From positions 105,584,975 through 105,648,974 of the forward strand of contig CM061229.1 of assembly GCA_030844895.1 (NCBI GenBank): 64,000 bases of DNA, written 5' to 3'. The DNA is from Ambrosia x helenae (lineage: Eukaryota; Streptophyta; Magnoliopsida; Asterales; Asteraceae). This document shows, in pieces, positions 22,513-33,940 of the stretch. The translations under genes were made by a program, and so were the position numbers. How positions within the stretch are numbered: position 1 is the stretch's first letter; each line of letters starts with the position of its first letter. The notes beneath the pieces are model-generated. The model was not told the origin of the DNA, did not search any database, and saw only the letters and a list, made by a program, of their open reading frames with translations.

Positions 22513-25500
22513 TTACCGGTATGTTCCTTCTTAATGATCGCTATGTTTCTGTCTTATTTGATTCTGGTGCCGATAAGAGTTTCGTATCTTTGGACATTAG
22601 TCGATTGCTAGATATAGTACCCACACCTTTAGAGGCTAGGTACTTAATAGAATTGGCTGATGGTAAGAAAATCGAAGCGACACACACCCTTAGGGAATGT
22701 CGCTTGGAACTGTCGGGTTTGTCCTTCCCCATTGACCTTATGCCGGTACCCCTGGGTAGTTTTGATGTCGTGGTCGGCATGGATTGGTTATCGTTGTATC
22801 GTGCGGAGATTGTTTGTTTCGATAAGGTTATTCGGATCCCTCTCGCTGATGGAGAGACTCTTTCAGTTCATGGCGAGAAAAGCGGTGCTCCGCAAAGTAT
22901 CATTTCTAGCATGAAAGCCCGTAAGTATCTTCGGAAGGGCTGTTCGGCCATTCTGGCACTTGTTAACGTTTCTACTGACGACGAGAAGAAGATCGAGGAT
23001 ATTCCGGTGGTTCGTGACTTTCCTGATGTGTTTCCTGATGATTTACCTGGTCTTCCTCCCCATCGTCAGGTTGAGTTTGGTATCGATCTTACTCCGGGCG
23101 CAACTCCTATTGCCCGAGCTCCGTATCGTCTTGCACCTCCCGAGATGCAAGAGTTGTCCAGCCAGCTGCAGGAACTCTTGGAAAAGGGTTTCATCTGACC
23201 GAGTTCTTCCCCGTGGGGAGCTCCTATTTTGTTTGTAAAGAAGAAGGATGGAAGTCTTCGCTTGTGTATTGATTATCGTGAGCTGAACAAAGTGACCATC
23301 AAGAATCGTTATCCTCTTCCTCGCATTGATCATCTCTTTGACCAGCTTCAGGGCTCCAGCTACTATTCGAAGATTGATTTGCGGTCCGGTTATCACCAGT
23401 TGCGCGTCAGGGAAGCTGACATTCAGAAGACTGCTTTTCGCACTCGTTATGGCCATTTTGAGTTCTTGGTCATGCCTTTTGGTCTCACTAAGGCACCGGC
23501 GGTGTTCATGGATTTAATGAACCGCGTTTGCAAACCTTATCTTGATAAGTTCGTCATCGTGTTCATTGACGATATTCTGATTTATTCAAAGAACAAGGCG
23601 GATCATGAGGAACATCTACGGTTGGTCTTGGAACTTTTGAGACAGGAGCAGTTGTATGCTAAGTTCTCGAAGTGTGATTTTTGGTTACGTGAAGTTCAAT
23701 TCCTAGGGCATGTGGTGAATGAACTGGGAATTCATGTCGATCCGGCTAAGTTCGAAGCTATTAAGGATCGGGAAGCACCAAAGACGCCATCTGAGGTGCG
23801 GCAATTCCTAGGTCTTGCGGGTTATTATCGTCGTTTCATTGAGGGATTTTCGAAGATCGCTCAACCCCTCACTACTCTTACCCAGAAGGACCGGAAGTTC
23901 GACTGGGGTGAACCGCAGGAATCAGCATTTCAGATGCTGAAGCTTAAACTTTGTTCTGCACCTATCTTATCCTTACCAGAGAGTACGGATGACTTCGTTG
24001 TGTACTGTGACGCTTCTATTCGGGTCTCGGTTGTGTGTTGATGCAACGCGGGAAGGTTATCGCTTATGCTTCTCGTCAACTCAAAGTTCATGAGAAGAAC
24101 TACACTACTCATGACTTGGAACTGGGTGCGGTAGTCTTTGCATTGAACATCTGGAGACATTACTTGTACGGTACCAAGTGTGAAGTGTATACCGATCACA
24201 AGAGTCTTCAGCATATTTTCGACCAGAAGGTGTTGAACATGCGGCAGCGTCGCTGGGTTGAACTCCTGAACGATTATGACTGTGCTATCAAATACCATCC
24301 TGGCAAGGCGAACGTTGTGGCGGACGCCTTGAGCAGGAAGGAGTCTGCGAATCCTCGCCGTGTTCGAGCCTTACAGCTCACCATCCATTCGTCGTTGCCT
24401 GACCGAATCCGTTCTGCACAGTTGGAAGCCTTGAAGGAGGAAAACCTTAAGGCTGAGACTATGCACAGTGCTGACAAGCATCTTGAACTCAGGACCGATG
24501 GCTTACACTATTTTGCGGGACGTGTTTGGGTTCCATTGTTCGGGGGATTGCGCGAGCTTGTTTTGGATGAAGCTCACAAATCCCGTTATTCTATTCATCC
24601 TGGCTCCGATAAAATGTATCAAGATTTGAAGATACTTTATTGGTGGCCGAACATGAAAGCTGATATAGCTTCTTATGTCAGCAAATTTGACTTGTGCTAA
24701 AGTCAAGGTGGAGTATCAGAGGCCGTCTGGTCTCCTGCAACAACCAGAGGTTCCGGAATGGAAGTGGGAGCGAATCACGATGGATTTTTTCACCAAGCTG
24801 CCAAGGTCACCTAGTGGTTATGATATGATCTGGGTGATTGTTGACCGGCTGACAAAATCTTCACGTTTCATACCTATTAAGGAAACCGATGGACTCGAGC
24901 GGTTGGCTCGACTTTACCTTAAGGAGGTGGTTGCTCGGCACGGGTGCCTGTCTCTATTATCTCTGATCGTGATTCTCGTTTTGCTTCGCGTTTCTGGAAG
25001 GCTCTGCACAAGGCTTTGGGTACTCAGTTGGATATGAGTACAGCATATCATCCGCAAACTGATGGACAGAGTGAGGGGACGATTCAAACCTTGGAAGACA
25101 TGCTTCGGGCATGTGTTATCGATTTTGGCAAAAGTTGGGAGATCCACCTGCCATTAGTGGAGTTCTCCTACAACAACAGCTATCACTCTAGTATCAAGGC
25201 AGCTCTGTTCGAGGCTCTTTACGGACGGAAATGTCGATCACCACTTTGTTGGGCCGAGGTGGGCGAGAGCCAGCTCACTGGTCCGGAACTTGTGTACGAA
25301 ACTTCGGACAAAATCGTACAGATTCGTCACCGTTTGGCTGCTGCACGGGATCGTCAGAAGAGTTATGCCGATCGCCATCGAAAACCTTTGGAGTTCCAGG
25401 TTGGGGACAGGGTACTTCTGAAAGTTTCACCATGGAAGGGCGTCATACGCTTTGGAAAGTGTGGCAAGCTTAACCCTCGTTATGTCGGACCATTCGCAAT

Positions 25501-25861
25501 CCTGGATCGTATTGGACCGGTGGCATACAGACTTGACCTACCGGCGGAGCTCTGTAGTGTGCACAACGTCTTCCATGTGTCTAACTTGAAGAAGTGTTTG
25601 GCTGATGAATCTCTCATTGTACCACTGGAGGAGATCAAGGTTGATGATCGTCTTCGCATTGTGGAGGAACCTGTCGAGATTCTCGACTATAAGATTCGTA
25701 GCCTTCGTCAGAGTAAAATCCGCATCGTCAAAGTTCGTTGGAACTCGAATCGTGGACCGGAGTTCACATGGGAACGGGAGGATCAGATGAAAGCTAAATA
25801 TCCTCATCTTTTTCCGAAACGCGCGTTTGAATCGAGGCATGTTACTGCTGAAGCGGAATGA
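22513..25861 (+). pseudogene. pol: Chromovirus Pol (PR-RT-RNase H-integrase-chromodomain-like)
   Basis: The aspartic protease shows LFDSGADKSF (from about 22555). Reverse transcriptase shows LCIDYRELNKVTIKNRYPLP, VFIDDILIYSKN (the catalytic DD pair near 23568) and FLGLAGYYRRFI. RNase H has a YCDAS start and the ADALSR end. Integrase has an HHCC finger region, SDRDSRF, TDGQSEGTIQTLEDMLR and the LNPRYVGPFAIL tail. A chromodomain-like segment (VRWNSNRGPEFTWEREDQM) lies near 25735-25790. Breaks: TGA at 23196-23198 in place of Arg, and frameshifts near 24025 (G run), 24695 and 24945 (G run). These enzymes copy element RNA and insert the cDNA; the chromodomain is thought to steer integration to heterochromatin. 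As written the product is not functional. Confidence 0.92.
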
Positions 25862-25997
25862 ATCTCGGGACGAGATTCCTTTCAACGTGGGGATGATGTG
25901 ACATCCAGTAATTTTCTTTTCGTTCTGTTCTTTTCGTTTCTTTCTTTTGGGGCTTTGCGCAATTTTCGGGACGAAAATTCTTTCAACGTGGGGATGA
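25861..25997 (+). promoter_or_regulatory. Tandem polypurine tracts with hairpins
   Basis: A first palindrome AATCTCG/CGAGATT (25861-25877) is followed by tract CAACGTGGGGATGA (25883-25896) and the LTR start TGTGACATCC at 25897. A second palindrome AATTTTCG/CGAAAATT (25961-25979) is followed by the same tract (25984-25997) and TGTGACACCC at 25998. This element's LTR boundaries show that the first, outer tract primed plus-strand synthesis, because both LTRs include the second. Confidence 0.8.
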
Positions 25998-28585
25998 TGT
26001 GACACCCGGCATGTTTGGCTTAAACATTTTAGTAACATCTAAGTCTACCTTAGCGAGAAACGTTTATAAACGGACTTAACCGGGTTAGTTGAGTCAGGTC
26101 AAGTTAGGATTGTCCAGGGTGCAATGATCTGGAGGATCATTGGGAGTCGTTTTGGTAATACACTAGTACCGGGTTCCGTTGTTGGTGACATTACATGAAC
26201 TAATTAAGTATATGTGTAGATTATGGGTCGTGTGGTGGATTATATACATAGATGTGTTTAAATGATGTGTAAATGATTATCTATGCCTAAATATGTTAAA
26301 TATAGACTAAGGATGCATGCTTATGTGTTAAGATGTGTTAGAATGCGTTAAACACAACAAACTGGAAAACTAGTTAAACATGAGTTCTGGTTCGACCACT
26401 TCGAGTGGTCGAAGGAGAACATTTTGTTTGGTTCGACCCTTTGTAAATGGGCGAACCTGGGATGTGGAATTGAAAGAATTCCCTTCGACCAGGACAGGGC
26501 TCATTCGACCCTGTGGAAGGGTCGAAGGAGGCCACCTTCGACCATTGAGTTGGGGCGAAGGAGGATTAGTATAAATACCAAACTTTGTCATTTTTCATCA
26601 TTTCACAAACCCTAACCGTCTCAAAACACTCTCAAACGATTCTAATCACTAAGGAAGGAGTTTTTGCTCTTCTTTTTCATAATCTAACCTATCTACAACA
26701 TCTAAACAAGAATCCAAGGTGTGTTCTTGATCCTAAACTTTTTTTTAAAGCATTTTAATTCGTTTTCATCTAACCCTAATTGTCCGGATCTGTTCTAAGG
26801 GTGTTTTCATGATTAAAAACCTTTTAAACATCTTTCTAAATCAAAACCTTATCATTTAAACATAAGTCTTCATGATGATAAACATATGTGAATTGTGTAT
26901 TATGTGGTGTTATGTGTTGTTCAATGATTTGCTGCTGTATCTATGATAGAAACACGATATAGGATTGTTATTGATGCTAGGTTATTGTTGTTTAGGGTTA
27001 GGATTGGATAAATGATGATATTATGGGTATTTGGGGGGTTTTAACGAATCTAGACTTGATTCATGATATTTATGATCAATAGAACTAATAGGGAAAGATT
27101 GAACACTCGACAAACTGAGCATTTTAAGTTGAATACGGATCGATTTCAAAAGTTTCCAAATTGGGTAAATAATCCATGCATGATAGTGACGTTTCCATAA
27201 TTTTTACCATTTTGGGAAAGGGCTGAAATGGACGTATTATTGGGGGAAATCGGTGGGGTTTTGTAAGGATAAGTTATTCATGCTTGACTGCTGTGTTTGA
27301 TGATGTTTCGAGTCGTTTTGAATGTGTTTGAAGCGTTTTTGGGAAAATTTGCACAACAGGGGCGAACCTGGACTCCTTCGACCGATCGAAGGTGCGAAGG
27401 AGTGAATCCAGGGTCGAACCTGGGTTATGTTTGGGCGAACGTGGTAAAACGGGCAAAGGAAACATCAAACGGTCGAACGAAATCCAAAATGGGCGAAGGA
27501 GATTAAAAACGGGCGAAGGAGACTTATACTGACTGGTTCGACCGTTCTGATGCAGAAATGAGATTTTTGATACAAACTAAGTGTTTTATGCTTGAACCTT
27601 GTGTGTAATCTATGTGTACTTGATTAGTTAGGGTAATGGGTCACCAACGGAATGTCGGGTCGGTCTAGTGTGTCGGTTAAACATTTAAACACGTTTTAAA
27701 ACATACCTGGTTACGATCTGGACAATCGGGGACTAGATAACCTTATGGTTATTAGTCGGAACACTTATGTGAACATTTTGATAGATCTCCGGTAGAGGGA
27801 TTATCAAGGGCTTAACATCTTTACTTATAACCGAAGAACGCTATCTAAGGTGAGTTCACAGCCCCACTTTTACTGCTTTAACTTTTGGGGGAGAAAACAT
27901 GCACTAAACTATTTTGGTAACATATGTCATACTATGGTTTTAAACTTGTGTACTATACAATCTTTTAAAGTCCCGGGGGAAACCATGAATGTGCGGGGAT
28001 GCACAACGGGGGAAATGTGGATAGATCTATTAGGCTTGACAAACCCCACTCGACGGCTTGGAGGGCCGGGCGGGTGCATATTGTCTCGAACTGGTAACAC
28101 TCGTAGCGTGGCTACAACACATCGGGCTAAACACATGGTAACAGTCTAGTAATGGTTTTCCAATCGTAGTAGTAACAAAACATACGCCTAGCTAGCGTAC
28201 TTGGTAACATGGATATAGTATGGACATGGTAACATTCTGGTAACATTTTGATAACATATTGAACAAACCTGTGAACTCACCAGCATTATATGTTGACGTC
28301 TTTTTGGCATGTTTTTCTCAGGTCGCTAAGGTAGCAACGAATGGAACTAGGCGCACGAGTCTGCATTGGCGTCTAGGCTTAGTTGCATGTTTTGAAATAA
28401 GTGTCTTGAATACTTTGGAACACTGTTGTAGCTGATTAAATTCTTAAATGCTTCCGCTTATAAAATCGTTGTTTTTGGATTTACGTATTTCATATAGAGT
28501 TGTTTATTGTGATCGTTGACTTGGATCCTGGTTTGTCATGCGCCTCGCGGTAAAACTCTGCAAGTGGTAATTTGAGGGTGTGACA
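25897..28585 (+). repeat. 3' LTR of the chromovirus
   Basis: A 2,689-bp partner of 17961-20648 with only scattered substitutions, ending GGGTGTGACA before the GAAAA target-site duplication. TATA box at 26570-26577. Confidence 0.93.
26570..26577 (+). promoter_or_regulatory. TATA box, chromovirus 3' LTR
   Basis: TATAAATA, same context as 18633. A transcript from here would read rightward into HAC1-like copy B. Confidence 0.6.
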
Positions 28586-29264
28586 GAAAATTGGGTATTA
28601 AGTCACGTACTAACCGAATCTTGATCGCCAAAGGACAAGAAAGCCACACAAAGGATACTTTAGTGATGCACAATGTAAATACTTTCAAAGAATTTTTATA
28701 TTTTTTATACACCCATTCTTTCTTTCTTTTTGACATAAGTTTCCTGTGTTTGTCACAGCTTGGTGAATTACTCGTGCACGACAAGGAAAACTATATGATT
28801 GTTCGGTTACAGCACACGTGCACTTCTTGCAATGAAGTAATATTATCCGGAAGTAGATGGATTTGCAACCAATCCAACAAGATTCAGTTATGTTCAAGGT
28901 GAAGTTATATCCATTTTTATAATTTTGTTTTTTTCGCATCTTATATTATTCATCATTCTCACATTGATTTTTTATTACCTAATGTGTTTCCCTGAGCAGA
29001 ACACACAAATGTGGTTCCTGTAAAGATAAACCGCTCTATGAGGTGAGTCACATTACAAAACAACACATTCAGTTGTCATATAAAAATCTTAGTTAATATA
29101 TTTGTTTACAGGATGTGCTGGGCTATATACCCCATGATACCAAGGATATAGACGATGTTCTTGTGAATAAGTTGTTCCAGAAACGTGATGATTTCCTGAA
29201 CAAGTGCCAAAATTCTCTATACGAGTTTGATACACTTTGGCATGCCAAATATTCCTCTATGATG

Positions 29265-29437
29265 GTTAATAAGGGCCAAGGGTGGCCCCGACCCCTGTTT
29301 TTTAGCGCAGTGGTAGAAATTTGCGATTTTCATTGGTAAATTGAGTTTGGGTTGAGTCCGGCCCCCACCGATTTGCCACTACCGATCGAAAAAAATTGAG
29401 TCCGGCCCCCACCGTTTTGCAAACCAAGCTTCGCCAC
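29265..29437. mobile_element. Unclassified 173-bp insertion in HAC-like exon 6
   Basis: Splits the CTCTATGATGATCC sequence intact in copy A (about 12172) and is flanked by TGATG on both sides (29260-29264, 29438-29442), a likely target-site duplication. It contains two copies of GAGTCCGGCCCCCACCG. No inverted termini, poly-A or coding capacity seen; it could be a SINE-like or other short non-autonomous element. Confidence 0.6.
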
Positions 29438-29914
29438 TGATGATCCTATATCATTATAGGCAAAATCTTGTTGTCCAAGATCAAAATCAAAATCAAACTG
29501 AGGTTTCCTACGAAACCAGAAAGGAGCAACCTCTGGATCAGAATCAAGATATAGTAAGAAATGATTGATTTTTTTTATATAATAATAATAAATAAGTATG
29601 CTAAACTTGTTTTGATACTGTTTGTCATGGGCAGGTAACCAGGGCACTAATCGCTTTAAGTCATGCGTTTCAATGTAAAAGCGTCGAGGATTGCAGCCCA
29701 GATTGTCAATCGGTCAAGATGCTTCTCCAACATGTTTCTAAATGCACCACAAAGAGGCATAACGGTTGCCAAAACTGTCAAGGAGCATGGTGGATATTAG
29801 AGAAACATGTAAAGATATGTACAAGCGTCGATTGTACTATACCTTATTGCAAGTAAGTCCGCTGTTCTTTATACAACATGGGTCATGATCGTCGAGTGCA
29901 ACTTTACATATTCA

Positions 29915-30662
29915 TAGGGCTGTAAACGAACCAAACGAACACGAACAAGGCCTTGTTCGTGTTCGATTATTAAGGAATTAACGTGTTCGCGAACTGTTCA
30001 TGAACACTTACCGAACGAATTTTTGTTCGTGTTTGTTTGTTAAGGAAATAACATGTTCACGAACTGTTCATGAACACTTACCGAACGAGATTTTTGTTCG
30101 TGTTCGTTTTTATTTATTTTCTAAATTTAGGTGTCGGACAAAAACGAACACAAATGAATGTAAACGAACACAAATAGGCATTACTGAACAAAATTGAGCA
30201 CAAACAAACACATTAAATTCTAAAAATTAGCATTTTTCATCACTAACATTGTCCGCCCAGAATATACTAATCCAATTACCCAAATATACGTGGCATAATC
30301 TTGATCACATAATGTATAATAAAAACACAAAGGTATCATATTAAACATGAAATCCTCGTTTAATCCAACAAAAATAATAGTTAATAAAAATAGTTGAAGT
30401 AATATTAACATGTGATACTCTAATATATGTTAAATAATCTACCACTGGGAAATTTGAAGTACTTAAATTAAATATAAAAAATTAAAAACCCTAATGAACT
30501 ATCAAACATAAACGAACACGTTACCGAACGTTCACGAACATAAATGAACGAACGTGACATTTGTTCATGTTCGTTCATTTAATAAACAAACGAACACAAA
30601 CGAACTTCTTGCCGAACAGTTCACAAACTGTTCACTGAATGTTTGGTTTGTTTACAGCCCTA
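29915..30662. mobile_element. hAT-type MITE (748 bp)
   Basis: Inverted termini TAGGGCTGTAAACGAACC and GGTTTGTTTACAGCCCTA, flanked by an 8-bp near-perfect duplication CATATTCA/CATATTCG (29907-29914, 30663-30670), as expected for hAT transposases. Subterminal zones are rich in GAACACGAAC/GTTCGTGTTCG repeats in both orientations. No transposase is encoded. It lies in the last intron of HAC-like copy B. Confidence 0.8.
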
Positions 30663-30761
30663 CATATTCGTAACATTGCGGTTTTCATGCATTGGTTATT
30701 CACTAGGTACATAAGGGAGCAGATAGTTAACACTTGCAGAGATCAGAGTTCAGCAAAGTAA

Positions 30762-31772
30762 CCAAAATGGCTAACTCGTGTATGTATGAAGATCTTGTTT
30801 ATTTTTTTGGTTTATGTAATTCTTACATTTGTTTTTATTGGTCTTATATTAGTAAGTATTTTTCTAGAATGGTTGTTATATGATGGCATGTAGGTAAAGT
30901 AAGGCTATTTCTTGCTTTTAAGTTAATTAATTTATGATGATTAGTTTTTTAAGCTAATATAATAAAATAACTAACTATTTCATGTTGTAGAGTGGTGGTT
31001 GGGTCTAATCGGCAACGTTATTGAAGTTAAGGTTAGGGCTGTAAATGAGCCGAGCAGAGTCAAGCGAGGGTGGTTTTGGGCTTGAGCTTGAACTTATATG
31101 AGGTAGCTTGGCTCGACTTCAGCACGATACTGAAGTGAAACAAGCCTAAAAACGAGCCTACGAGCCGAGCCACGAGTCAAGCCAAACCTGGGCTCGATTA
31201 CAAAATGAATCACCTTGACTTACGTTGTTTTAAAAGTTTTTTAGTTAGATTTGTTTGAGCTCTTTTCGAACGAGCTGCGAGTCGTGAGCTTTTGTAACAA
31301 CCTTAGTTAATGTGTTGCTCCACATGAAGTCAAAGTTTTAAGCCCCGTTGAATGCGGATTTTATGTAATCTAACCCGTTCAGAAAAAAAATTCTTATTTC
31401 ATGTCGTAAGACAATTTGGATCTGATGTAATCTAACCCGTTCAAGAAAAAAAAAATCTTTTTAATAATAATCTCATCAAAAGAAACCACAATAACTCGTC
31501 AGCGTTTGTTCGTCCAACAGGAAGATGATGGTGCCTGTGGTCAAATTTCCAATATTATTATCATGCGTACGAAGTTTACAACTATTAATCACGATCTTAG
31601 TTCTTATATGGAATGTTCATTATAGAGGAGGATTAGCTGTGTTCTCTGAAAACAAAAGCCTACTATTCAATGTAATTCTTTAATTTCATCTTCTGTTTAC
31701 TGATTCTGTTCAATCATTATGTTCTTAGCATGCTTTAAACAAATGGGTTCTTGCCTTCATGTTAATTTATAA
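30762..31772. other. Non-coding stretch with a second TAGGGCTGTAAA-type repeat
   Basis: 3' flank of the HAC-like pseudogene. At 31034 a sequence TAGGGCTGTAAATGAGCCGAG begins an about 270-bp GAGCC/GGCTC-rich repeat that ends near 31305. It resembles the MITE terminus at 29915, but no matching inverted end or clear target duplication was found. The remainder is AT-rich without a supported gene. Confidence 0.45.
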
Positions 31773-31892
31773 TTAATAGAGCATAGTCAATAGTCAACCA
31801 CATTAAATACATTAAATATTGTAATTATAGTATATATCGTTTCCATATTAAGTGGAACAACCTTGTATTATATATTGTGATAATGAAATACA
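31773..31892 (+). repeat. 5' LTR of small copia element
   Basis: 120 bp, matching 35469-35589 with a few substitutions (for example ATCGTTTCC versus ATCATTTCC). The leading TG seems altered to T. Confidence 0.78.
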
Positions 31893-33940
31893 TACGGACG
31901 CGGCCGTGGCCGCTCTGTCCGCCGGGTCGCGGACGTGGGTACGGTTCACGTCCTACACCACATAATCCATTTTGGCCATCACCTTATCAATACTGCTTCC
32001 CTAATTGGCCCACACCTCAAAATTACTACCTGCCCCAAGAGACCCCCACCGTCCTCACAAAACCTTACGTACACTTGGCCCAATATCACCCCACCTCCTT
32101 GTCCATTTCCCTCTACCCGCGGCCCGCATCAACAATCGGCCCAGCAACAGGGCATCTTAGGCCTAGCACCAGCCCACAATAATTATGCGGCCTAACCGAC
32201 ATCGAACAGGCTATGTATACGATGTCCCTGCAGCAGCCAGATTTGACACAATACATGGATACGGGGGCTTCTTCGACAATGTCTCATGACAAAGGTGATT
32301 TCCATTCTTTTTCTAACTCTTGCATTTCTCAAAATATAATTGTAGGCAATGGTAATACACTTCCGGTTTTAGGGCAAGGCACCAAATACCTACCCAAACC
32401 CTTTCCCCCATTTATCCTTAAAAACGTACTTTACTCACCTAAATTAGTCAAAAACCTTATTTTAGTTCGTCGTTTCACTAGGGATAATTCTGTGTCTGTT
32501 GAATTTGATCCGTTTGGTTTTCTTGTGAAGGACCTCAAGACGCGGACTCCGCTCCTGCGATGCAACAGCAACAGTGATCTCTACCCTCTGGTGCTCGGGT
32601 CCTCCTCCAACTCAACACCCACTGCTTTTGCCGCCATCACCGCTGACCTATGGCACCAACGTCTTGGCCACCCAGGACGTCAATCTTTAAATTCAATAAA
32701 AACTTCTTCTTCTGTTTCGTTTGAGAATTTTAATAAAAATGTTTGTGACTCTTGTGTTTTTAGCAAAAGTATTAGATTACCGTTCTTTGCATCTTCTACG
32801 TGTGTATTTAAACCATTTGATATTATTCACAGTGATGTATGGACCTCCCCTATTATTAGTTCAACCGGTCACAAATATTACGTTTTGTTCTTAGACGACT
32901 ACTCTAATTTTTTATGGACTTACCCACTTACTCATAAATCCAATGTCTTTCCCGGTTTTACCCAATTTGCATCCACCATAAAAAACTCAATTTGAAATGA
33001 CCATTAAAACCTTTCAGTGTGACAATGGTCATGAATATGTTAACACGAACTTTCAAAATTTTTTCACGACCAATGGCATACTTTACCGCCTCTCCTGCCC
33101 ATACACCTCCTCTCAAAATGGTAAAGCCAAAAGAAAAATCCGCACCATAAATAATATCATCCGCACCATCATGGCCCACGCCTCCCTACCAACCCACCTT
33201 TGGCATTTTGCTCTTGAGACCGCTACCTACCTACTCAACATCCTCCCAAACACTGTCACCAAACATAAAACACCCACCGAACTATTATACCACTCCACAC
33301 CTACCTATGACCACCTTAGAGTTTTTGGATGCCTTTGTTACCCTCTCACACCTTCCACCACAATTCACAAACTTGAACACCATGCCCAACCATGTGTCTT
33401 TCTCGGATATCCCCCAACCCACGGGGGTACCGTTGTCTCGACTTGAAAACTAAACAGATCTATATCTCCCAACACGTGGCTTTCGATGAAACCACTTTTC
33501 CATTTAAACAGTCCATCGCCCCGCCCGCCTCATATGGTTTTCTGTCAGACCCGTTCCCACACCATTTAACTCCCCACATCCACTCAATGCCTACCCCACC
33601 CACTGTTTCCAACAATACTCGCCCATCCCCAAACAATCCTTCTGTCCGTCCCACTAGAACACCGGCCCAATCCTCCCAAAGCCCATCACCTCCTGCTGCC
33701 TTCCCATCTCCTCAGCCCACCTCGGCCCATACCTCGAACCATCCACACCGCGCCACCACCCAGCCCACTGGCCCACACGAACATCCATCACCAAACCCAA
33801 ACCCACATGATTTAACACCCAATCCGCCACCCACTCGAACAATCCACACACGCTCCATGAGCGGGATCCACAAACCTAAAACACCCTTCAACCTCCACAC
33901 TTCCACCACCCTCCCATTGTTCCCATTCCTAAAAACCCAA
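31893..33940 (+). pseudogene. Copia Gag tail, protease and integrase
   Basis: A Gly/Arg- and Pro-rich gag tail at the start is followed by a protease-like YMDTGASSTMSHDKGDF (32250-32300). A pre-integrase finger (WHQRLGHPGRQSL, CDSCVFSKS) and an integrase core follow (HSDVWTSPI, FLDDYSNFLWTYPL, CDNGHEYVN, SQNGKAKRKIRT). Frame changes occur near 32990 and 33430. After the integrase comes a long Pro/Ser/Thr/His-rich spacer (about 33540-33850). The enzyme would insert cDNA; it is inactive as written. Confidence 0.85.

Larger units (their letters stand above)
17961..28585 (+). mobile_element. Full-length Ty3/gypsy chromovirus (Tekay-type)
   Basis: A 10.6-kb element with target-site duplication GAAAA (17956-17960, 28586-28590) and 2.69-kb LTRs. 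It has a tRNA-Met primer-binding site, gag with CCHC knuckles, and pol in the order protease, reverse transcriptase, RNase H, integrase, chromodomain-like tail, then tandem polypurine tracts. The domain order, large LTRs and C-terminal chromodomain-like segment fit the Tekay (Del) chromovirus clade. Comparing the two LTRs by eye shows only about a dozen to fifteen substitutions, so insertion is recent, yet gag-pol carries several frame breaks. Confidence 0.93.
28586..30761 (+). pseudogene. HAC: HAC1-like histone acetyltransferase pseudogene, copy B, 3' part with TAZ2
   Basis: Continues exon 3 (to about 28677), exon 4 (from about 28759), exon 5 (about 29000-29042, acceptor AG changed to TACCTAAT near 28976-28984), exon 6 (from 29113, split by an insertion at 29265-29437), exon 7 (29635-29852) and exon 8 (30707-30761, TAA at 30759-30761). 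Exon 7 is a TAZ2 zinc finger: TRALIALSHAFQCKSVEDC, VKMLLQHVSKC, GCQNCQGAWWILEKHVKIC. In known plant HAC1 a second ZZ finger stands between the SSMM segment and TAZ2; here a short Gln/Asn/Glu-rich linker takes its place. This copy supplies the true 3' end of the gene family member whose end is lost in copy A. It is broken by nonsense codons upstream, the two insertions and the gypsy element. Confidence 0.86.

Noticed and set aside
31034..31305. A complete second hAT MITE
   Set aside because: Only one terminus resembling TAGGGCTGTAAA was found; no matching inverted end or clear target duplication.
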